A program made the position numbers and the translations under genes. The notes beneath the pieces were generated by a model. The model made no database searches. It saw only the letters and a list, made by a program, of their open reading frames with translations, and was not told the DNA's origin. Below are positions 13,675-14,154 of a DNA stretch of 14,154 bases, piece by piece (position 1 is the stretch's first letter; each line of letters opens with the position of its first letter). Origin of the DNA: Micavibrio aeruginosavorus (lineage in GTDB: Bacteria > Pseudomonadota > Alphaproteobacteria > Micavibrionales > Micavibrionaceae); contig QFOT01000047.1 in NCBI GenBank assembly GCA_003241285.1, forward strand, positions 1 through 14,154. Direction: 5' to 3'.

Positions 13675-14154
13675 TTAAGGTCTTAATCCTTGCGCCCAGC
13701 TGGTGATCATGGGGCTCATTATCCCGACCGAAGCCGCGGTAGGGTGTATCCCGTCAGTCGTCGCGTAATTACTTGTTCCATTCGAGATAAAACGCCCCGG
13801 CGCGGCGGTATCTTCAATGGAGGCGCCAATATCAAGGCAGGCATCGACCAGCCCGCCGCCGACCAGGGATTTCAGCCAGTTATTATACTGGTCGCGGAGC
13901 CCGCCGGTTTCAAATCCGGCACGGGGCGTCTGCCCTGCGGCATTTATATAATTATTGGATGTCGTCACGCCGGGTGTGACAGTTGTAACCGTTACATGGA
14001 GCGGTTTGCCATAGGGGCCGATCGTGCGTTTCAGTTCCGTCAATGTCGCCGTGGCCCGGGCTTGCATATTACTCAGTGTTTCGGTCCCGTTAATATCATT
14101 CCAGCCGAGGCCGAGGATGGCATGGGTGCAATATTTCCAAGTGTCCCGTGTACG
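13675..14154 (-). CDS. SGNH/GDSL-type hydrolase, C-terminal part, 5' end beyond window edge
   Basis: The minus-strand frame is open from the right edge to TAA at 13675, about 159 residues. An internal ATG at 14067 is not the start: in-frame residues before it (RTRDTWKYCTHAILGLGWNDI) hold the family block III, G-x-N-D, encoded at 14106-14095. Block V is seen as DGIHP (Asp and His of the catalytic set, encoded at 13755-13744). The catalytic Ser block (GDS) and block II would be outside the window. Such enzymes are esterases or acetyl-hydrolases, and in glycan clusters they often remove O-acetyl groups; here that role is only inferred from context. It lies about 68 bases upstream of the galE start, in the same direction, and could be cotranscribed. 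Confidence 0.82.
   Translation of the reverse strand, partial: RTRDTWKYCTHAILGLGWNDINGTETLSNMQARATATLTELKRTIGPYGKPLHVTVTTVTPGVTTSNNYINAAGQTPRAGFETGGLRDQYNNWLKSLVGGGLVDACLDIGASIEDTAAPGRFISNGTSNYATTDGIHPTAASVGIMSPMITSWAQGLRP

Noticed and set aside
1..14154. CRISPR array, tRNA or rRNA genes, insertion sequence, prophage
   Set aside because: No regularly spaced direct repeats, no cloverleaf or conserved rRNA stretches, and no transposase, integrase or phage proteins were found on either strand by reading; a covariance search would be more sensitive.

Overview
The window looks like a chromosomal segment of a Gram-negative bacterium. The evidence is lipoproteins with lipoboxes, a periplasmic EF-hand protein, DgkA, and glycan assembly genes. 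An alphaproteobacterium is the best guess, because of the low-affinity iron permease family protein, the overall codon use and the GTCATTGCGAG...CTCGCAATGAC palindromic repeats. The class is inference and cannot be proven without a search. No rRNA, tRNA, insertion sequence, prophage or CRISPR array was seen.

Left part (1-5100), envelope and housekeeping. It starts with the 3' part of a lipoprotein gene, followed by a two-half palindromic repeat (591-699) and a divergent Mur ligase (MurC/Mpl-like). Convergent to the ligase are an M17 leucyl aminopeptidase and a small lipoprotein joined by an ATGA overlap. The lipoprotein signal peptide carries a second palindromic repeat in frame. A cold-shock protein lies just upstream of the peptidase; the hairpin between them looks like a terminator and also contains the peptidase ribosome binding site. 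A 388-base AT-rich regulatory region separates the cold-shock gene from a divergent HU-like gene, which ends at a strong bidirectional terminator.

Middle part (5100-7170). A periplasmic three-EF-hand protein is divergent from a low-affinity iron permease family gene that is coupled (ATGA) to dgkA. dgkA (a lipid kinase) converges on, and overlaps by 33 bases, a canonical PAP2 lipid phosphatase gene.

Right part (6484-14154), glycan cluster. A leftward operon of three glycosyltransferases (GT2, GT4, GT2) ends with that PAP2 gene. A divergent rightward pair holds a WecG/TagA/CpsF-family transferase and a GT2. The two operons are driven from a compact 128-base region with face-to-face promoters and an 8-bp inverted repeat. 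A leftward galE is coupled to a second, motif-degenerate PAP2 protein. The window ends in the C-terminal part of an SGNH/GDSL hydrolase.

Together the right half reads as synthesis and modification of a surface polysaccharide on a polyprenyl carrier: GalE supplies UDP-galactose-type donors, the transferases build the chain, and DgkA plus PAP2 enzymes may recycle lipid carrier or by-products. No initiating transferase, flippase, polymerase or exporter is visible here, so the cluster probably continues outside or is split over the genome.
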